Below are positions 60,449 to 64,000 of a DNA stretch of 64,000 nucleotides, piece by piece. Position numbers and translations under genes: made by a program. Where the stretch lies: positions 124,001-188,000 of the forward strand of contig NZ_LQZT01000023.1 in the NCBI RefSeq assembly GCF_001703635.1, in the 5' to 3' direction. Position 1 is the stretch's first letter. Each line of letters begins with the position of its first letter. The stretch is from Parahoeflea olei (GTDB lineage Bacteria; Pseudomonadota; Alphaproteobacteria; Rhizobiales; Rhizobiaceae). A model generated the notes under the pieces. It ran no database searches and was not told the origin of the DNA. It saw only the letters and a program-made list of their open reading frames with translations.

Positions 60449-61687
60449 GTGTCGAACACACTAGCCAGACTCGCCACCGGACGTTCGGTGTCCCTGCTGA
60501 CCGATGACCTTCGGAAATTTTCCGGCACGCTCACCGAAAGGGTGAAGGGCAAGCGCATTCTCGCGATCGGCGCGGCCGGCTCCATCGGTTCGTCGACCGT
60601 GGAGGTGCTTGCAGGCTTTGAACCCGCATCGCTGCATGTCGTCGATCACAACGAGAACGAGTTGGCAGAACTCGTGCGGACGCTGCGTTCGCGCGAACAG
60701 GCGCTCGCGGTCGCGGATTTCCGCACGCTGCCGCTCGACTACGGCTCGCCTGCGATGCGGCTGCTGCTGCATGAAGAGGGCCCCTACGACATCGTCCTCA
60801 ATTTTGCGGCCATCAAGCATGTCCGCTCGGAGAAGGATGTCTTCTCCATGCTGCAGATGTTCGACACCAACTTCCTCAAGCAGTCGCAGCTGCTGCGCTG
60901 GCTTGGCGAAACCGGCTTTACCGGGCGCTTCTTCTCGGTCTCGACCGACAAGGCCGCGAATCCGAGTTCCTTCATGGGCGCGAGCAAGCGGCTGATGGAA
61001 CACGTCATGTTCAGCGGCGAGGCGGCCGAAGGGCTGAAGGCGACCATTACCTCGGCGCGGTTTGCGAATGTGGCCTTTTCCAACGGCTCGCTGCTGCAGA
61101 GCTTCGAGCGACGGCTGCAGCAGGGACAGCCGCTCGCCGCGCCGCGCGACACCCGTCGCTATTTCGTCTCGCTCGAGGAATCCGGCCAGCTCTGCGCGCT
61201 GGCCTCGGTCTGCGGCCCGGACCAGCACATCATGGTGCCGAAACTCGATCCCGACGAGCACCTGCTGCCGCTCGAGAACATGGCCCGGAGCTTCCTCGAA
61301 GCCATGGGCTACACGCCCGAGATCATGACCGAAGAGGCCGAGGCGCGGGCCTCGGTGGCACGGCTGAGAGCCGAGGGGCGCTGGCCGCTGCTGCTCACGC
61401 CGCTCGATACCGCCGGCGAGAAACCCTACGAGGAATTCGTTGCCGAAGGCGAGACCGCGCTGGACGTGGGGTTCGGCGAGTTGATGGCGATTGCCTACAA
61501 GCCGGCCGAAAAGGGCCTGGTCTCGGCGCTCATCAAGGATGTCGAGGCGATCTTCCGCGACACCGCAAGTCTTGCGCGGCCGCCCAGTCTGGACAAGGAT
61601 CGGCTCAAGACCCTGGTTGCCCGCATCGAACCGTCGTTCCTGACGACCCACAAATACAGCGATAAAACGCTCGATCTCAGAGTATGA
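60449..61687 (+). CDS. NAD-dependent sugar epimerase/dehydratase (Polysacc_synt_2 / LegB-like)
   Basis: The 412-residue SDR-type enzyme has a nucleotide-binding motif with GAAGSIGSSTVEVL (about 42-55) instead of the strict TGAGGSIG of FlaA1/CapD. The catalytic region is SVSTDKAANPSSFMGASKRLMEH (about 170-192); the Lys of SxxxMGASKR replaces a canonical YxxxK, where the Tyr position reads Met. This Met is also found in the FlaA1/PseB group. It should dehydrate or epimerise a nucleotide sugar. The GTG start at 60449 has AGGTGA upstream. Its C-terminus (about 300-412) is a separate region of unknown role. Confidence 0.85.
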   Translation: MSNTLARLATGRSVSLLTDDLRKFSGTLTERVKGKRILAIGAAGSIGSSTVEVLAGFEPASLHVVDHNENELAELVRTLRSREQALAVADFRTLPLDYGSPAMRLLLHEEGPYDIVLNFAAIKHVRSEKDVFSMLQMFDTNFLKQSQLLRWLGETGFTGRFFSVSTDKAANPSSFMGASKRLMEHVMFSGEAAEGLKATITSARFANVAFSNGSLLQSFERRLQQGQPLAAPRDTRRYFVSLEESGQLCALASVCGPDQHIMVPKLDPDEHLLPLENMARSFLEAMGYTPEIMTEEAEARASVARLRAEGRWPLLLTPLDTAGEKPYEEFVAEGETALDVGFGELMAIAYKPAEKGLVSALIKDVEAIFRDTASLARPPSLDKDRLKTLVARIEPSFLTTHKYSDKTLDLRV

Positions 61688-61691
61688 GCCG

Positions 61692-62846
61692 ATGATCCCC
61701 TTAGCCGTCCCGAACCTTGCCGGTCGAGAAGCAGAATATCTCCAGGAATGCATCACCTCGACCTTCGTGTCGACGGTCGGCCCGTTCGTGGGGCGTTTCG
61801 AGAAAATGGTTGCGGAGGCCTCCGGCGCGAAGCACGCGGTCGCCACCTCTGCCGGAACCACGGCCCTGCATGCGGCCCTGGTGGCCTCGGGCGTGGGACA
61901 CGGCGACCTCGTCATCGCGCCGTCCTTCACCTTCATCGCCTCGGTGGCGGCGATCGCCCATTGCGGCGCGCAACCCTGGCTGTTCGACGTGGCAGCCCAT
62001 AGCTGGACCCTCGATCCGGATCTGCTCGCCGCCGCGCTCGAGAGCGAGACGGAGCGGCACGACGATGGCAGCCTGCGCCACAGGCCGACCGGCAAGCGGG
62101 TCGCGGCCATTCTGCCTGTCTACACGCTGGGAATCCCGGCGGACATGGATCCGATCGTCGCGCTCGGCGCGCGCTACGGCCTGCCGGTCGTCGCCGATGC
62201 CGCCGCCGCGCTCGGCACCAGCTACAAGAACCGGCCCTCGGGATCGCTGGGCGCCGATTTCACCATGTTCTCCTTCAACGGCAACAAGACCGTGACCGCC
62301 GGCGGCGGCGGGATCATCGTCACCGATGACGACGCCAAGGCCAAGCTGTTCCGCCACCTCACCACCACCGCCCGCGTGGGCGCGGACTACGACCACGACA
62401 TGGTCGGGTTCAACTACCGCATGACCAATCTCCAGGCGGCGGTCGGCTGTGCGCAGATGGAAAACCTCGATCAGTTTCTCGAGGCCAAGCGGCGCATCGC
62501 CATCGCCTATCGCGATGCCTTTGCCGGCCTCGACATGGTCGAGCCGTTCCCCGACCCTGATTACGTCCGCAATGGCCACTGGTTCTCGGGCGTTGTGCTG
62601 AGACGGGACTATGCCCGGCATCTGCCTGATGTCCGCGCGCGCCTGCGCGAGGCGGGCATCGATGCCCGACCGTTCTGGAAGCCTGCGCATCTGCAGCCGC
62701 CCTATGCCACCGCGCCCGTGACCGCGATGCCGGTCAGCGACGACATCTGGGCGAGGGTGCTGACATTGCCCTGCTCCACGGGGCTGACCGCTTCGGATCA
62801 GGCGCGCGTCATCGATGTCACGCGGGATGAAATCGCGAAACTGTGA
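61692..62846 (+). CDS. LegC-like sugar aminotransferase (DegT/DnrJ/EryC1/StrS family)
   Basis: The 384-residue PLP enzyme starts IPLAVPNLAGREAEYLQECITSTFVSTVGPFVGRFE, very close to the N-terminal pattern of LegC-type aminotransferases. The PLP lysine is in FSFNGNKTVTAGGGG, with the phosphate-binding TSAGTTALHAAL upstream. It should aminate a 4-keto sugar nucleotide made by the preceding dehydratase. The ATG at 61692 comes five bases after the previous stop. Confidence 0.92.
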   Translation: MIPLAVPNLAGREAEYLQECITSTFVSTVGPFVGRFEKMVAEASGAKHAVATSAGTTALHAALVASGVGHGDLVIAPSFTFIASVAAIAHCGAQPWLFDVAAHSWTLDPDLLAAALESETERHDDGSLRHRPTGKRVAAILPVYTLGIPADMDPIVALGARYGLPVVADAAAALGTSYKNRPSGSLGADFTMFSFNGNKTVTAGGGGIIVTDDDAKAKLFRHLTTTARVGADYDHDMVGFNYRMTNLQAAVGCAQMENLDQFLEAKRRIAIAYRDAFAGLDMVEPFPDPDYVRNGHWFSGVVLRRDYARHLPDVRARLREAGIDARPFWKPAHLQPPYATAPVTAMPVSDDIWARVLTLPCSTGLTASDQARVIDVTRDEIAKL

Positions 62847-62876
62847 GCGTGACCGCGGCGGGGGGCGGCGCGGGTT

Positions 62877-64000
62877 TCACGACATGCGCGGCAGCCGGTA
62901 CCCCTGCCGGTGGGTCGATTTCGAACGGCGCCCACGGGGTTCCCTTAGCTCGATCAGCGCCGCCCGGAGCCGGTCCTGGAACTTGCCGTCCATCAGGCCC
63001 CAGCGGCCGGCATCTTCCTCCGCGATACTGCGCATCCTGTCGAACTCGCCCGGCTCGAGCAGGGTTTCGATTTCCTTCCGGAACGCGTCGATGCCGGTGA
63101 CCTCGGTGCACCCCCTGGCGGCGCTGAAGTCCCCGTAGTCATATCGGTATGTGTCGTAATTGATCACCGGAATTGCCAGCGCCAGGGCCCAGCGAATGGT
63201 GGTCGAAATGCAGGCGAGGTAGAGATCGGAAACCGGCAGGATGGCGTCGAGCGGTTCGCTGGCGATGTGCACCCGTTCTTGCGCGTACCGGCGCAATTCG
63301 ATCTCTGGGGTGCGCGGATGCCTGACGACCAGCACATTGGCGCGGTCGGAGACGGCTTCCAGAACCGCAAACCAGTTCCGGCACAGCTCATCGTAGGAGT
63401 TGAACTCGAACCCCTCGGTGGCCGCCGAATACTGGTCCGGAGGAAAGCCGCAGACGATCAGCGGTTTGTCGCCGTCGAGCCGGTATTTGTCCATCAGTTC
63501 GGCGCGGCGCTCCTCCCTCTCAAGTGAAATCGCGTGCAACTGGTCTTCGATCGCACCGCCGACCACCTTGAGTTTCTCGGGACGGAAGCCGAGATCCTCG
63601 TAGTGTTTCTGCGATGACTGGCTTTCGAGGAGGATCGCGCTGCAATATCCGGAATTGAGAATCCACGGCTGCGGGCAGCGCTGGCCGCGGATCCACCGCG
63701 AGACGATCGCGGAGCCGGGCAGTCGCAGCAACTCCTTGCCGTCATAGTCGAGAACCCACTGCGGCGCGAGGTAGCGGATGAGCCGGCCGGCCGGCGTCGC
63801 AGCCGAATGATGCGGATTGTTGAAGTAATAGCGCGCCGGTTCCGCCGGATTGGGAATGTAGTCCGGCAGGATCACATAGGGAATCCTGCGCTTGCGGGCG
63901 CCGTGCGACACCAGTCCCGTCAGCCCTTCGGCATTGTCCTCAAGCAGCACGATCAGGTCCGGCTTGCGGGCAAACAGCCGTTTGTCGAGGTTGCGTTGCC
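62877..64000 (-). CDS. Surface-polysaccharide-type protein of unknown function, C-terminal part
   Basis: The gene runs off the right edge; 374 codons are visible and the true start lies outside. It converges on the LegC-like gene with 30 bases between. I do not recognise a firm family. The fold looks like a two-lobed glycosyltransferase or glycerophosphotransferase (GT-B-like). It has ILPDYIPNPAEPARYYF, an ILLESQSSQKHYEDLGF-x-PEKLKVVGGA stretch typical of such lobes, PLIVCGFPPDQYS and the final ISTTIRWALALAIPVINYDTYRYDYGDF. Context suggests addition or handling of a surface sugar. Confidence 0.65.
   Translation of the reverse strand, partial: QRNLDKRLFARKPDLIVLLEDNAEGLTGLVSHGARKRRIPYVILPDYIPNPAEPARYYFNNPHHSAATPAGRLIRYLAPQWVLDYDGKELLRLPGSAIVSRWIRGQRCPQPWILNSGYCSAILLESQSSQKHYEDLGFRPEKLKVVGGAIEDQLHAISLEREERRAELMDKYRLDGDKPLIVCGFPPDQYSAATEGFEFNSYDELCRNWFAVLEAVSDRANVLVVRHPRTPEIELRRYAQERVHIASEPLDAILPVSDLYLACISTTIRWALALAIPVINYDTYRYDYGDFSAARGCTEVTGIDAFRKEIETLLEPGEFDRMRSIAEEDAGRWGLMDGKFQDRLRAALIELREPRGRRSKSTHRQGYRLPRMS

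Overview
The window is about 64 kb of GC-rich, densely coded chromosome. It fits an alphaproteobacterium of the order Hyphomicrobiales (Rhizobiales); genus not resolved. The evidence is a PhyR-NepR-EcfG general stress module with HWE-family histidine kinases, a rhizobial-type hmu haem locus with RirA-like operators, a GlgE gene next to a TreS-maltokinase fusion, and a Zur-type znu locus. No rRNA, tRNA, CRISPR array, insertion sequence or phage gene was seen.

Layout. (1) 1-13 kb: a general-stress island. It holds a PRC-barrel protein, an AI-2E family permease, two HWE histidine kinases, a Crp/Fnr regulator, CsbD, DUF2383 and DUF1328 proteins, small secreted proteins, phyR / nepR-ecfG, fumC, a second PRC-barrel protein and a second AI-2E permease. 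Many of these genes are preceded by a GGAAC-N16/17-cGTT element, the EcfG sigma-factor promoter. (2) 13.2-21.9 kb: a catabolic operon with a sugar-type ABC transporter (binding protein, two permeases, ATPase), an enolase-superfamily dehydratase-like enzyme, a GMC oxidoreductase with a gluconate-dehydrogenase-subunit-3-like partner, and a GntR/FCD regulator. (3) 21.9-31.3 kb: haem uptake, with tonB-exbD-exbD-exbB-(secreted protein)-haem receptor divergent from hemP-hmuS-hmuT-hmuU-hmuV. (4) 31.4-34.8 kb: a P-type ATPase, a glycine-zipper lipoprotein and two small stress-type genes. (5) 35.0-52.0 kb: a seven-gene alpha-glucan/trehalose operon, glgE - treS/mak - glgB - glgX - treZ - malQ - treY, with stop/start overlaps throughout and an EcfG-like promoter. 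(6) 52.0-54.2 kb: a ribbon-helix-helix protein, a lone receiver domain and nagZ. (7) 54.3-57.7 kb: znuA divergent from znuC-znuB-zur. (8) 57.9 kb to the right edge: surface-sugar genes (a UDP-GlcNAc-2-epimerase-like enzyme, a CBS-nucleotidyltransferase, an NAD-dependent sugar dehydratase and a LegC-like aminotransferase), suggesting part of a legionaminic-acid-like pathway, then an incomplete converging gene.

How the parts work together. EcfG probably drives not only the stress island but also the glycine-zipper lipoprotein, an 81-residue unknown protein and the whole trehalose/glucan operon. That would tie osmoprotectant synthesis to the PhyR cascade. The two HWE kinases near phyR are candidate inputs to PhyR. 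Iron (RirA-like boxes) and zinc (paired Zur-like boxes) control is visible in the two divergent transport loci. The most unusual single observation is that treZ has no ATG, GTG or TTG start where its domain begins; the only well-placed candidate is ATC behind a strong ribosome-binding site.
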